Assembly (NCBI GenBank): GCA_011390565.1
Contig: JAABSC010000013.1
Coordinates: 1 to 50,472 of the forward strand
Reading direction: 5' to 3'
From: Thioalkalivibrio paradoxus
Lineage (GTDB): Bacteria > Pseudomonadota > Gammaproteobacteria > Ectothiorhodospirales > Ectothiorhodospiraceae
Length of the DNA: 50,472 nucleotides
How positions within the stretch are numbered: position 1 is the stretch's first letter; each line of letters starts with the position of its first letter. The position numbers were made by a program, and so were the translations under genes. The notes under the pieces were generated by a model that was not told the origin of the DNA, searched no databases, and was given only the letters and a program-made list of their open reading frames with translations. Of the stretch, positions 10,867 through 19,882 are shown piece after piece.

Positions 10867-13098
10867 GTGACGAATCCAAGTATGACAACAGCCCTTAACA
10901 ATTGCACCCATGTTTCCGAGGGAGATCTCAGACGGCTGGCGGCCGCGCGCCTGCATGACCCGCATCGGCTGCTCGGGCGCCATGCAGTGGATCACAAGAC
11001 GGTCTGTTTCCGGACCTTCCTGCCTCGTGCGAGCGAGGCCTGGATGCTCTGCGCCGACGGGATGCCCGAAGCGCCGCGGCGCGAGGAACTGTCGCCGCAC
11101 CCCGATCTGCCCGGACTGTTCACCTGGTCCGGATCGATCACCTCCTGCCCGCTGCACCCCACCATTCTCTGGTCGGACGATAGCAACCGCACGTTACAGT
11201 TTGTCGACCCCTACAGCTTCCCGCCGCACATCTCGAGCTTCGATCTGCACCTGTTCGGCGAGGGCCGGCACTGGCACGCCCACCGTATGCTCGGCGCACA
11301 CCCGGAAACCCGTGAAGGCGTTTCCGGGGTCCGCTTCGCGGTCTGGGCGCCGGGGGCGGAGCGCGTGAGTGTCGTGGGGGATTTCAATCACTGGGATGGC
11401 CGGACGCACCCGATGTCGATCCACGGTTCCAGTGGGGTCTGGGAACTGTTCATCCCGGCGCTGCCCGACGGCAGTCTGTACAAATACGAGATTCGTAACC
11501 GGGACTCTGGAAGTATCTTCCTTAAAACAGACCCCTATGGCGCATTCTTCGAGCTTCGCCCGAATACTGCAAGCATCGTCTACGGTGGTTCCGGCTACAC
11601 CTGGGGCGACGACACCTGGCTGCACCGACGCGACCCCTACGCCTGGAAGCAGCGGCCATTGAGCGTATATGAAGTTCACCTCGGTTCCTGGCAGCGCAGT
11701 GAGGATGGCGGCTTCCTGAACTACCGGGAACTCGCCGCGCGCCTGATCCCGTACGTTCGTGAACAGGGCTTCACCCACATCGAACTGCTGCCCGTCACCG
11801 AGCATCCGTTCGACGGCTCCTGGGGCTACCAGAGCACCGGTTTCTTCGCGCCCACCTCGCGCTTCGGCACACCCGACGATTTCCGCCACTTCGTCGATCA
11901 GGCGCATCAGGCGGGCATCGGCGTCCTCCTCGACTGGGTCCCCGGACACTTTCCGAAGGACGCCTACGCCCTCGCCCGTTTCGACGGCACGGCGCTGTAT
12001 GAGCACGAGGATCCGCGCAAGGGAGAACACCGCGACTGGGGCACGCTGATCTTCAACTACGGCCGCTCCGAGGTGCGCAATTTCCTGATCTCCAGCGCCG
12101 TCTGCTGGATCGAGGATTTCCACATCGACGGCCTGCGCGTCGATGCCGTGGCCTCGATGCTGTACCTCGATTACTCCCGCGAACCGCACGACTGGATTCC
12201 GAACGAATACGGCGGCAACGAAAACCTCGAAGCGATCGTGTTCCTGCGCGAACTCAACCGCATCCTCCAGAGCAACCACCCCGGCGTACTGATGATCGCC
12301 GAGGAGTCCACTGCCTGGCCGGGGGTGAGCCAACCTCCGGAGACCGGCGGCCTGGGTTTCACCATGAAGTGGAACATGGGGTGGATGCACGACACGCTGG
12401 ACTACTTCAAGAAGGACCCGATCTACCGCGCACATCAACACAACCAGTTGACCTTCGGCATGTTGTACGCCTACACCGAGAACTTCGTGCTGCCGTTCTC
12501 TCACGATGAGGTCGTGCACGGAAAAGGCAGCCTGCGCTCGCGCATGCCGGGTGACGAGGCGCAACAGCACGCGCACATGCGGCTGCTGTACGCCTACCAA
12601 TGGACGTACCCTGGCAAGAAACTGCTGTTCATGGGCCAGGAGTTTGGCCAGGGTCTGGAGTGGAACGAAGCGGGGCAACTCGATTGGTATGTGCTCGACT
12701 ATCCGTTGCACCAGGGCCTGCTCTCGCTCGTGCGCGACCTCAACCTCCTGTACCGCGACGATCCGGCGCTGCACGCGGCGGAGTTCGACTCTGCGGGCTT
12801 CGCCTGGCTGGACTGCGACGATGCCAGCCGTTCGGTGCTGAGCTATCTTCGCCGCGGCTCGGATTCCGAAATGGTCGTGGTGCTCAATTTCACCCCAGTG
12901 GAATATCCAGAGTACGAGATCCCGGTACCCCACGGAGGCCACTGGCGGGTGCGTCTGAACACGGACTCGGAATACTACGGTGGCGGGTCCCGAGGATCGC
13001 TCGGAGCCGAGGCCGAGATGCAACCCCATCGAGGCTTTCCCGCCAAATTGCGACTGAGCCTGCCCCCGCTGGCCGCCCTGATTCTTACGCCGGGTTGA
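10867..13098 (+). CDS. glgB: 1,4-alpha-glucan branching enzyme
   Basis: A roughly 743-residue GH13 branching enzyme that introduces alpha-1,6 branches into glycogen. Domains in order are an N-terminal CBM48 pair ([33 protein letters not shown]), the TIM barrel with [18 protein letters not shown], the catalytic Asp region [19 protein letters not shown], the Glu in LMIAEEST, and [12 protein letters not shown], then a C-terminal beta domain. GTG 10867 is preferred because GGGAAGGA lies seven bases upstream; ATG 10846 and ATG 10882 are alternatives. glgA and glgP are absent nearby, so synthesis must be completed elsewhere in the genome. Confidence 0.95.
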   Translation: MTNPSMTTALNNCTHVSEGDLRRLAAARLHDPHRLLGRHAVDHKTVCFRTFLPRASEAWMLCADGMPEAPRREELSPHPDLPGLFTWSGSITSCPLHPTILWSDDSNRTLQFVDPYSFPPHISSFDLHLFGEGRHWHAHRMLGAHPETREGVSGVRFAVWAPGAERVSVVGDFNHWDGRTHPMSIHGSSGVWELFIPALPDGSLYKYEIRNRDSGSIFLKTDPYGAFFELRPNTASIVYGGSGYTWGDDTWLHRRDPYAWKQRPLSVYEVHLGSWQRSEDGGFLNYRELAARLIPYVREQGFTHIELLPVTEHPFDGSWGYQSTGFFAPTSRFGTPDDFRHFVDQAHQAGIGVLLDWVPGHFPKDAYALARFDGTALYEHEDPRKGEHRDWGTLIFNYGRSEVRNFLISSAVCWIEDFHIDGLRVDAVASMLYLDYSREPHDWIPNEYGGNENLEAIVFLRELNRILQSNHPGVLMIAEESTAWPGVSQPPETGGLGFTMKWNMGWMHDTLDYFKKDPIYRAHQHNQLTFGMLYAYTENFVLPFSHDEVVHGKGSLRSRMPGDEAQQHAHMRLLYAYQWTYPGKKLLFMGQEFGQGLEWNEAGQLDWYVLDYPLHQGLLSLVRDLNLLYRDDPALHAAEFDSAGFAWLDCDDASRSVLSYLRRGSDSEMVVVLNFTPVEYPEYEIPVPHGGHWRVRLNTDSEYYGGGSRGSLGAEAEMQPHRGFPAKLRLSLPPLAALILTPG

Positions 13099-13153
13099 GC
13101 CTGACAGAAAAGACTTTCGCGCCAATACCCGGCACTGGTATCATGCGCGGCTT

Positions 13154-13229
<76 letters not shown>

Positions 13230-13262
13230 TTTCACCTTCCAGAGAAGTCCAGAAACATCCCG

Positions 13263-13284
13263 AAGCCCGCCTCAGAGCGGGCTT
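13263..13284 (+). terminator. Intrinsic terminator after tRNA-Ala
   Basis: AAGCCCGC and GCGGGCTT form a perfect 8-base-pair stem around a six-base loop, followed by an AT-rich ATTTAAT. It lies 34 bases after the tRNA CCA. The T tract is short, so termination may be moderate. Confidence 0.7.
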
Positions 13285-13286
13285 AT

Positions 13287-13412
13287 TTAATGGTTCAGCG
13301 TCCACTCTCCGCCGGACGGGGAGACTTCGAGGTACAGCCCCTGTTCGTCGAGCCGTCGTGTTGTCTTCGAGCCGAGTTTCGCATTGCGTACGGCGGTGTC
13401 TGCGAGGGGCAT
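13287..13412 (-). pseudogene. Tyrosine integrase, N-terminal stub
   Basis: The 41 residues from ATG 13412 read MPLADTAVRNAKLGSKTTRR, then LDEQGLYLEVSPSGGEW. This is the N-terminal arm-binding domain (DUF4102 type) of P4-like tyrosine recombinases, whose members begin MPLTD-x-x-I/V-RNAKP and carry GLYLEVSPSG. The frame then ends at TAA 13287-13289, and no catalytic domain with the R-H-R-Y residues follows; the tRNA terminator occupies that space instead. The rest of the gene has been deleted. Its position beside a tRNA is that of a lost integrative element. Confidence 0.8.
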
Positions 13413-13509
13413 GGGGGCAACTCCTTTTGGGCCTAACCCTGTTGCCCACACCAGAAGCGGGATGTCAGTGAACACTTTGGGTCGCCGGGACGGGACGAGA
13501 GACGGCGGA

Positions 13510-13921
13510 TCATGCCCCAGCCGCGGGCGGCTCACCGTCTTGGCCCGAGCCGGAAAGATCGTCGATCATGCGGCGCACCGTCTGCAGCAGGATCGGGACA
13601 TCGTGTTGGCAGATGGCAAACACCTGGTCCGCGTCCACGTCGAAGTAGCCGTGAGCAACCACGTCGCGTACGCCCTTCACACCGACCCAGTCGACCTCTG
13701 GGTAACGGGGCAGGAGTTTCCCGTCGGTCTTGCGGTCGATCTGTTTGAATGCCTCACCGACGGCGATCCGCATCATGCAGATCGCATCGAGTCGATCAAC
13801 GCCTTCGTCGCTGGCGAGAAAGTCCTCGGCCTCATGGACCCCGCTGAAGCGGCGCGGGAATCCGTTCGAGGGCGGCGACCACCTGCATCAGGTGAAGCCG
13901 CAGGGCCTGGGGATCAGACAT
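13510..13921 (-). pseudogene. HepT-like HEPN toxin (DUF86), frameshifted
   Basis: Starting at ATG 13921 the sequence reads MSDPQALRLHLMQVVAALER, a standard HepT N-terminus, but this frame stops at a TGA near 13833. The remaining family sequence, EAEDFLASDEGVDRLDAIC, then AVGEAFKQIDRKTDGKLLPR and the HEPN catalytic RDVVAHGYFDVD (R-x4-H), continues in another frame to 13510. An extra base in the CCCC run at 13839-13842 explains the shift. HepT proteins are RNases paired with an MntA nucleotidyltransferase antitoxin; no mntA is adjacent. The gene is either a relic, or intact with a homopolymer read error. Confidence 0.8.
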
Positions 13922-13932
13922 ACCGGTTCGAT

Positions 13933-14664
13933 TCAGGTCTTGTCGCGCTTGGCCTGGCTGCGAGCATTGCTCGACCGGGTGTGCGCTGCCTGAACCTTGC
14001 CGCGCGCCGCGGTCTTCCCCGACGCGCGCGCCGGACCCTTTCCGACACTCTGCACCGGGCCTTTGGGCGCGGACGCAGTCTTCTTTCCCGCGGCGCTTTT
14101 GGCGGCGAGCGCTGATTTCGCCGCCGGCGTTTTCGAGGCACCCTTCTTCACCGCGCTTGCCAGCGCTGTCTTGGCCGCCGTCCTGGCACTGGCCTTGCGC
14201 TTGGCGGGCGTGGGTCTGGCGACTGTCTTGGCGCTGGCCTTGGGCTTGGCGGCCGCAGGCTTGGCGCTGGCTCTGGGCTTGGCAGCCGCGGGCTTGGCGA
14301 CTTTGGGTTTTGCCGCGGATCCCTTCGCGGCAGCAGGCCCGCTGGCAGAGCTCGCCGATGCGGTGAGCTTGGCCAACCGGTTTTCATAGCGCTTGAGCGT
14401 TTCGTCGAACAGCTTCGCTTTCTGCTCGGTGCGTTGGTTGGCGGCGCCGGTCCGTCCGCGCTTGCTTCCGCTGGTCTCTTGCACCGAGAGCGACTGGCGC
14501 CGGAACAGATCCGTGTTCTTGTCGCGCAGGTTCCGTGTTCGGGTGACCTTGCCGCGCAACTGGGCGGGGGTCAGTCCGGTGATGGCGTCTGCCAGAGAGG
14601 AAGTGAAAAGCTCATACTCGCTAGCGTTGGTGAGCGCGCGTGCCTGGTTTCGATTGTATGCCAT
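13933..14664 (-). CDS. Histone H1-like Ala/Lys-rich DNA-binding protein
   Basis: A 243-residue protein in two parts. Residues 1-100 form a charged helical domain (NRNQARALTNASEYELFTSS, then LTPAQLRGKVTRTRNLRDKN) seen in many proteobacterial proteins of unknown function. From about residue 105 the sequence is a low-complexity tail of KPAAAKP, KASAK and similar repeats, like eukaryotic H1 or AlgP tails, expected to be disordered and to bind DNA or polyanions. ATG 14664 was chosen over 14697 because the N-terminal domain begins there and it has a GGGACG purine run. The repetitive tail is prone to length change. Confidence 0.8.
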   Translation of the reverse strand: MAYNRNQARALTNASEYELFTSSLADAITGLTPAQLRGKVTRTRNLRDKNTDLFRRQSLSVQETSGSKRGRTGAANQRTEQKAKLFDETLKRYENRLAKLTASASSASGPAAAKGSAAKPKVAKPAAAKPRASAKPAAAKPKASAKTVARPTPAKRKASARTAAKTALASAVKKGASKTPAAKSALAAKSAAGKKTASAPKGPVQSVGKGPARASGKTAARGKVQAAHTRSSNARSQAKRDKT

Positions 14665-14924
14665 GAGTCGTCCCGTCCCTTCGGTGGTTTCATCCAAGTG
14701 TAGTCAAGTGAAACCGAGTTACCTCGCACGAGTCCGGATCGCTTGCAGCCTCAAAACGAAGCGCCGTCGAGGACTTCCACCGCTGGCTTCAGCAGAGGGT
14801 GTGTTCAGGCAATGGAACCCGAACGCGTCCACGCTGCCCAACCCGCCGGGGTCCTGGGTATTGGCCCAACGGTTTCCGCTCCATCCAATGCATGCCGGAT
14901 CCGGCCGAAGGAGTTCCACGCCTG

Positions 14925-15893
14925 ATGAAGATCGCCATGATCGGGGCTGGCATGGCCGGCCTTGCCGCTGCCAACCGGCTGCGGGAAAGAGGGTTCGACT
15001 GCACGGTCTTCGAAAAGAGCCGGGGGCTCGGCGGGCGCATGGCGACGCGGCGCGTCGACGCGCTGCAGTTTGACCACGGAGCGCAGTATTTCACGGCGCG
15101 GGGCGCGCGTTTCCGGTCCCGACTGATGCAGTGGCAGACCCGGGGTGTCGCCGCGGAGTGGCTGCCTGGGAAATGGGTAGGGATGCCGGGCATGACAGCG
15201 CCGGCCCGATCGCTCGGCGAGGGCATCGAGATCATTCAGGGAGCCCGTGTGACCGGGTTGGATGGCGGGCCCGGGCACTGGCGGCTCATATCGGACACCG
15301 CGCCCAACGGCGCACACGAGTATGGGCTTTTCGAGGCCGTCATCATGGCCATCCCGGCTCCGCAGATCGTTCCGCTCGCGGCATCGGCGGGAATCCGGTT
15401 TCCCGAACTGGAGTCCGTCCGCTACGCGCCCTGCCTGACCCTCATGCTGGCGTTCGATGCAGTCACCGATCTCCATGAGTGGTCGCTGAGCCCGGCCGAG
15501 GGGCCGATCGCCTGGATGGCCCGCAACCGCACCAAGCCCGGACGTGAGGGTCCGCTGGAAACACTGGTGGCGCACGCGACACCCGCCTGGTCACGGCAGC
15601 ATGTCGACACACCCACGGAAAGCGCGGCGGAGACCCTGCTCCATGCGCTTCGACCGCACCTCGGCGCCGCCGAACCCGTCTTCCGCATGCTGCACCGCTG
15701 GCTGTACGCACGGGTGGAGCAGACAGCCGGAGTTCCGTACCTCTGGGATCCGATCCGCCAGGTGGGCGCCTGCGGCGATTGGGCCGGCGGACCCCGTGTG
15801 GAGGCTGCGTTCGACAGCGGAGAGGCACTGGCCATGGCCGTGATCGAGTCGCTGGGCCGAACGCGGCAAGGCTCCAGCGAGCCCGGTGGATGA
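14925..15893 (+). CDS. Renalase-like FAD-dependent oxidoreductase
   Basis: A 322-residue flavoprotein. The dinucleotide fold is explicit at the start: IAMIGAGMAGLAAANRLRER, the ribose-binding acid in VFEKSRGLGGRMATRR, and DHGAQYFTARG. The C-terminal CGDWAGGPRVEAAFDSGE is the second FAD contact. This arrangement is that of renalase/protoporphyrinogen-oxidase-like NAD(P)H or amine oxidoreductases found in bacteria; the substrate is unknown. ATG 14925 follows GAAGGAG. The stop overlaps the start of the photolyase-like gene (ATGA, 15890-15893), so the two are translated together and may share a flavin-linked role. Confidence 0.88.
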   Translation: MKIAMIGAGMAGLAAANRLRERGFDCTVFEKSRGLGGRMATRRVDALQFDHGAQYFTARGARFRSRLMQWQTRGVAAEWLPGKWVGMPGMTAPARSLGEGIEIIQGARVTGLDGGPGHWRLISDTAPNGAHEYGLFEAVIMAIPAPQIVPLAASAGIRFPELESVRYAPCLTLMLAFDAVTDLHEWSLSPAEGPIAWMARNRTKPGREGPLETLVAHATPAWSRQHVDTPTESAAETLLHALRPHLGAAEPVFRMLHRWLYARVEQTAGVPYLWDPIRQVGACGDWAGGPRVEAAFDSGEALAMAVIESLGRTRQGSSEPGG

Positions 15894-17161
15894 CACGCCC
15901 GACGCCATCCCCCGGCCGATCTCACGCAGCGCCGTTTCCGCCGACACGAGCCGCGGCCCTGGCACGCCTGGAGGCCTTCGTGCCGAACGGCGGTCGCCGG
16001 TATGCCACCGAGCGCAACCGGGAAGCAGGCCCGGGTTTGCGGGACAACGTGTCCATGCTTTCGCCCTACCTCCGGCACCGCGCGATCACCGAGCACGAGG
16101 TGTTGGCAGCCGTGTTGCGGCAGCACCCGTTTCAGGCGGCAGAGAAATTCGTCCAGGAGGTGTTTTGGCGAACCTATTGGAAGGGCTGGCTGCAGATGCG
16201 ACCGCAGGTGTGGCAGGCATTTCTGAGGGAGCGCGATAACGAACGGGAGCGACTGGAACGCTCGCGGGAACGGCGTGAGGCCATCGCGTGCGCCGAAGAC
16301 GGCCGTACCGGCATCGACGGGTTCGACGCCTGGGCCAGAGAACTGGTACAGACCGGCTATCTGCACAACCACGCGCGCATGTGGTTCGCTTCGATCTGGA
16401 TCTTCACCCTGCGCCTGCCCTGGAGTCTGGGAGCCGACTTCTTCCTGCGCCACCTGCTGGATGCCGATCCGGCCTCGAACACACTCGGCTGGCGCTGGGT
16501 GGCCGGGATTCAGACGCCCGGCAAGACCTATCTGGCGCAGTCCGACAACATCGAAAAGTACACGGGAGGCCGCCACCGGCCGAACGCGCTGGCTACCGAG
16601 GCCCATGCCGTCCGAGACGAGACGACGCCCCAACCGACACCGCTGGCTCCGCCGGTTCAGCTGCCCTCGGGCCGCCCTGCGCTGCTCCTGTTGCATGGCG
16701 ATGATCTTGCCGGGCACGAAGTGATGCCGTCGTCGGTCAAGCTTCGCGGCGTACTGCTTGCGGCCAGCGGTCATCGGGACCATCCATGGCCCTTCGGCCA
16801 CCGAGCGGAGCACTTCGTCACGGCACTGGCGACTGATACGGCCGATCGTCTGACGCGCGCAGGTCGGGCCGATGTGCACGTGATCGAAGCATTGCAGGCT
16901 GACATCGTGCATCGGCACTGCACGGCTGCAGGCGTGACCACCCTCGTGACGACGGAGGCCCCGGTCGGCCCGCTGGCGGACGGTCTTGTCCGCCTGGCGC
17001 GCGAGCTGAGGGATGACGGCATCGAGATCCTTCCGCTGCGCCGCCCCTGGGATGACCTCGCCTGGCCCCACGCCACGCACGGCTTCTTCCGTTTCAGAAC
17101 GCGAATCCCGGAATTGCTTGCACGCAACGGTCTGGGCATGCCCGAGGCGCCATACGAGTAA
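15890..17161 (+). CDS. Photolyase/cryptochrome-like protein with domains in reversed order
   Basis: A 423-residue protein. Residues about 30-250 match the FAD-binding helical domain that is normally C-terminal in photolyases: SMLSPYLRHRAITEHEVLAA, FWRTYWKGWL, NHARMWFASIWIFTLRLPW, and NTLGWRWVAGIQTPGKTYLA. The last 150 residues (LLLLHGDDLAGHE, then ADIVHRHCTAAGVTTLVTTE and GFFRFRTRIPELL) resemble the Rossmann-like antenna domain that is normally N-terminal. The protein therefore appears circularly permuted. DNA repair or blue-light sensing is possible; activity cannot be inferred. It is coupled by a four-base overlap to the upstream flavoprotein. Confidence 0.8.
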   Translation: MTRPTPSPGRSHAAPFPPTRAAALARLEAFVPNGGRRYATERNREAGPGLRDNVSMLSPYLRHRAITEHEVLAAVLRQHPFQAAEKFVQEVFWRTYWKGWLQMRPQVWQAFLRERDNERERLERSRERREAIACAEDGRTGIDGFDAWARELVQTGYLHNHARMWFASIWIFTLRLPWSLGADFFLRHLLDADPASNTLGWRWVAGIQTPGKTYLAQSDNIEKYTGGRHRPNALATEAHAVRDETTPQPTPLAPPVQLPSGRPALLLLHGDDLAGHEVMPSSVKLRGVLLAASGHRDHPWPFGHRAEHFVTALATDTADRLTRAGRADVHVIEALQADIVHRHCTAAGVTTLVTTEAPVGPLADGLVRLARELRDDGIEILPLRRPWDDLAWPHATHGFFRFRTRIPELLARNGLGMPEAPYE

Positions 17162-17365
17162 AGCGCAACCCGTCGCCGACTCCGAACGTTACGTCCATCG
17201 CCTTTTTCAGCCCATGGACTTCGCCCCGCCGGCGTGGAAGTACAAAACCCTGTTGGCTCCGAGGGCGTGGAACCTCTCGCGGAACTCGCGGTTCCTACCT
17301 GCATTGCCGCCAGCTCCGGCAATTCCGCGTACCCATTTCACCCAAGTCCATCTGGAGAATCCTGG

Positions 17366-18556
17366 ATGAAACAGCCTTACCGAGCCGCTCTCGCAGCCAG
17401 CTTGTTCACACTCTTCGTATCGCCTGCAATGGCCTATGGCGACCCGTACGGCAGCTCCCATCGAGCCGGCCCGCCGCAGGGTATGCAATACCCGGGAACC
17501 GAGATGGGTCATGACCGCTGGCAGCATTACCGGCATGGCCCCTGGATGCATCCGCACCATTTCCGCCCGCTACCACCGCAGCGTTTTCATGGTCCGCCCC
17601 CCAGGGGCATGCAGGGAATGCGCCCCTACGGACCGATGCACCACGGCATGCCGTCCCATGGTCCAGGGAAAGCCGGTCCGACCCGCAAAGGCGGATACGG
17701 GCCACAGAAGTACGGCAAGACCGAACAAGCGGCAACCGACAATTCCATCGTGGCGGTCGCGCAGGCCGCAGGCGGCTTCGACACCTTGCTGGCGGCGGCG
17801 ACGGCCGGTGGCCTTGCCGAGGCGCTCGCGAGCAACGGGCCGTTCACGGTTTTCGCCCCCGTTGATGCTGCCTTCGCAGAACTGCCGCAGGCCGCCGTCA
17901 ACAACCTGATGCAGCCGGAGAACCGCGAAACGCTGGCCTCGCTGCTGCAGCATCACGTCGTGTCCGGCCGCATCGACGCTGCCGGCGTGGTCGAGGCTGG
18001 AGAACTCGAGAGCCTGGCGGGTACCCCGCTGACCGTCGAGGTGGAGGGTGATGAGGTCCGCATCGGCGGCGTACGCATCGTCCAGACCGACATCGGTGCG
18101 GATAACGGCATCATCCACGTCGTGGAGCAGGTGCTGTTTCCCGAGGGCTTCGCGTGCATCGCCACCGTGGCCCAGCGTTCGGGACAGTTCGAAACACTGC
18201 TCGCGGCGGCCGAGGCGGCAGGCCTGATGGACGCGTTGTCCGTGCAGGGTCCGTTCACGGTGTTCGCGCCGACGGATGCGGCGTTTGCGGCCTTGCCGGA
18301 GGGCACGGTCGAAGGACTTCTCCAGCCCGAGAGTCTGCCCGAGCTTCAGCGCCTGCTGCGGCACCACATCGTCGAAGGGCGACTTCCCGCCGGGGAAGTA
18401 CTGGCAGCCGAAACCCTCGATACCCTTGCCGACACGACCTTGCAGGTCACACTGGACGGCGAACAGCCGCGTATCGGCGGTGCAGCCATCACGGCGACCG
18501 ACGTGATGGCCGGCAACGGCGTGATCCACGTGATCGACACGGTACTGATGCCCTGA
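17366..18556 (+). CDS. Tandem fasciclin (FAS1) protein with His/Met-rich linker
   Basis: A 396-residue exported protein. Residues 1-24 are a signal peptide (AALAASLFTLFVSPAMA). Residues about 25-115 form a low-complexity segment with 11 His and 7 Met among many Gly and Pro, for instance WMHPHHFRPLPPQRFHG. Two FAS1 domains follow at about 125-260 and 262-395, each with the canonical GPFTVFAPVDAAFAELP or GPFTVFAPTDAAFAALPEG block and a closing NG-IHV strand. FAS1 domains mediate adhesion; the His/Met linker suggests copper or other metal binding. ATG 17366 has GGAG nine bases upstream and opens on the signal peptide. Confidence 0.9.
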   Translation: MKQPYRAALAASLFTLFVSPAMAYGDPYGSSHRAGPPQGMQYPGTEMGHDRWQHYRHGPWMHPHHFRPLPPQRFHGPPPRGMQGMRPYGPMHHGMPSHGPGKAGPTRKGGYGPQKYGKTEQAATDNSIVAVAQAAGGFDTLLAAATAGGLAEALASNGPFTVFAPVDAAFAELPQAAVNNLMQPENRETLASLLQHHVVSGRIDAAGVVEAGELESLAGTPLTVEVEGDEVRIGGVRIVQTDIGADNGIIHVVEQVLFPEGFACIATVAQRSGQFETLLAAAEAAGLMDALSVQGPFTVFAPTDAAFAALPEGTVEGLLQPESLPELQRLLRHHIVEGRLPAGEVLAAETLDTLADTTLQVTLDGEQPRIGGAAITATDVMAGNGVIHVIDTVLMP

Positions 18557-18587
18557 ACGAACGGCACTCGCGTGCCATGACCTGAAC

Positions 18588-18623
18588 GGTGGCCCCTGCC
18601 CGTCATTCTGGGCAGAGGCCACC
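18588..18623 (+). terminator. Strong hairpin after the fasciclin gene
   Basis: GGTGGCCCCTGCCC (18588-18601) and GGGCAGAGGCCACC (18610-18623) pair at 13 of 14 positions around an eight-base loop, 32 bases after the fasciclin stop. There is no T tract, so it could be a terminator, an mRNA-stabilising structure, or a translational control for the small gene whose GTG lies inside it. Confidence 0.55.
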
Positions 18624-18819
18624 CCCGCACGCTCCGCAGACATCCGGTTTCTCGCTGTTCGACCTGCTTCTGGTTGGCGCGGTGGCCCTGATCGCCGTGT
18701 TCTACCTCTACCGAAAGCTACGGCCCCGCCCCGGAAAACCCATGTGCGGTAGTTGCCCGAGCGAGCGACAATGTCCGCGCACATCACCCCTGCGCAAGAA
18801 CCCGCCGGACGATAACTGA
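18589..18819 (+). CDS. Small Cys-rich single-pass membrane protein (FeoB-associated type)
   Basis: A 76-residue protein with one transmembrane helix (SLFDLLLVGAVALIAVFYLY) followed by RKLRPRPGKPMCGSCPSERQ and a further Cys. The pattern helix, YRK basic stop, then CGSC and C matches the FeoB-associated cysteine-rich membrane protein family, although no feoB is here. The only usable start is GTG 18589, which lies in a strong hairpin, so translation may be weak or structure-dependent. Placement next to the iron/haem locus agrees with an iron link. Gene status is moderately supported. Confidence 0.5.
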   Translation: MAPARHSGQRPPPHAPQTSGFSLFDLLLVGAVALIAVFYLYRKLRPRPGKPMCGSCPSERQCPRTSPLRKNPPDDN

Positions 18820-18870
18820 GCGCGGGAGTTTTCCGGTTCCCGGTTCCGGTGACGTTCGTCCGGCAGGGCT

Positions 18871-19620
18871 TCAGCCTCCAGCGGCTGTGGCGAGACGGTC
18901 GCGCGTATGCAACAGGCATCCGAGGCTTGAGACGTCCGGCGAGTCCAGAGCATCCAGAACCGGAATGGCCATGCGCACGAGTCTTTCAATTCCGCAGGGG
19001 GTGAACTGACTGCATGGCCAAAGACTGCCCGGAAGGGCTGCATACAGCGTCCCTCCGGAAACCTGGAGCCAAAGCCCCGAGTGGGCCAAACGCCCGAGAT
19101 CCAGAGCGTCCAGGTCGCGTTCGGAGCCACCGGAGGTATCGAGGTGAAAGACGCAACCGGGTGGCACCCGGACGTCAAACGGATGCTGCATCCGAACCAC
19201 GCCCCAAAGCCTCTCGAAGTGGGTCCTGGGCCGCAGGCGAAACGCGGGCATCCCCGCAGGCACGCGCGCGGCCAGAACAAGAGACGGTGGCCCGAACCGG
19301 CGTACACCCATCCGGTCGCGATAGGTCACGTACTCGAATATTGCCGGCAATCCATGCGGCCGGTTGCCCACCAGACTGCGTTCGATCACGCTGTTTTCGC
19401 AGGACACGCCGGGCCGCTCGTGCAACACGAACGGCTCTGGCCGCGGAAGATGATCGCGCCCGAGAACCCGGTAGCGCATCCCAGGCTGCGCGCCCATCTC
19501 GGACAGTGCGCGAGCATCCACCAATCGTTGCCCCTCCAGACGCGCGGCGACAAGCATGGCCATGAGAACAAAGGCCGTCGAAAACGCAATGAGTAACAGC
19601 CATTCCAGTCCGGAAATCAT
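18871..19620 (-). CDS. Membrane-anchored protein of unknown function
   Basis: A 249-residue protein with an N-terminal transmembrane helix (WLLLIAFSTAFVLMAMLVAA) and a mostly soluble domain. The central part contains FEYVTYRDRMGVRRFGPPSLV and HPFDVRVPPGCVFHLDTS, and the end has several cysteines (LWPCSQFTPCGIERL, LGCLL). I do not recognise the family. ATG 19620 has GAGGAG six to seven bases upstream, so the start is well supported. It is downstream of, and on the same strand as, the HutX-like gene, separated by 261 bases holding a large inverted repeat. Confidence 0.7.
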   Translation of the reverse strand: MISGLEWLLLIAFSTAFVLMAMLVAARLEGQRLVDARALSEMGAQPGMRYRVLGRDHLPRPEPFVLHERPGVSCENSVIERSLVGNRPHGLPAIFEYVTYRDRMGVRRFGPPSLVLAARVPAGMPAFRLRPRTHFERLWGVVRMQHPFDVRVPPGCVFHLDTSGGSERDLDALDLGRLAHSGLWLQVSGGTLYAALPGSLWPCSQFTPCGIERLVRMAIPVLDALDSPDVSSLGCLLHTRDRLATAAGG

Positions 19621-19724
19621 CGTGACTCCTCTCTCCGTAGGGTCGGAAGTACATCCGCCCCAGCGGTCAACAACGCGAACAGTGTCCAGTCGGGCGGATA
19701 CCTGACTTCCCGCGTGACCCCCTG

Positions 19725-19882
19725 GTGGGCCATGCGGAAAATTCGGTATCAGATCGCTGCGCCAGAAGCGCCGGCGCTGCGTTGGGCACGTTTGAAAGAG
19801 GGTGGCTGTTCCGGCACTTGCCCGCCTTGCTCCGGCACTTCTGGCTGTGCTCCGTAGTCACCGAACTTCCCGCATGGCCCAC
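19725..19882. repeat. Long imperfect inverted repeat
   Basis: The outer arms 19725-19747 (GTGGGCCATGCGGAAAATTC...) and 19860-19882 pair at 21 of 23 positions. Inside, GCCAGAAGCGCCGG near 19761 pairs with CCGGCACTTCTGGC near 19831, so the two arms of roughly 65 bases can fold into one long hairpin. The right arm reaches the first base of the HutX-like stop codon. It could be a terminator, a structured RNA, or a palindromic miniature element; no target-site duplication is obvious. Confidence 0.7.

Noticed and set aside
11194..13125. A 643-residue open frame on the minus strand
   Set aside because: It lies wholly opposite glgB, whose GH13 motifs are complete; high GC keeps the antisense frame open.
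15422..17080. A 552-residue open frame on the minus strand
   Set aside because: It is antisense to the flavoprotein and photolyase-like genes and has no recognisable domain.
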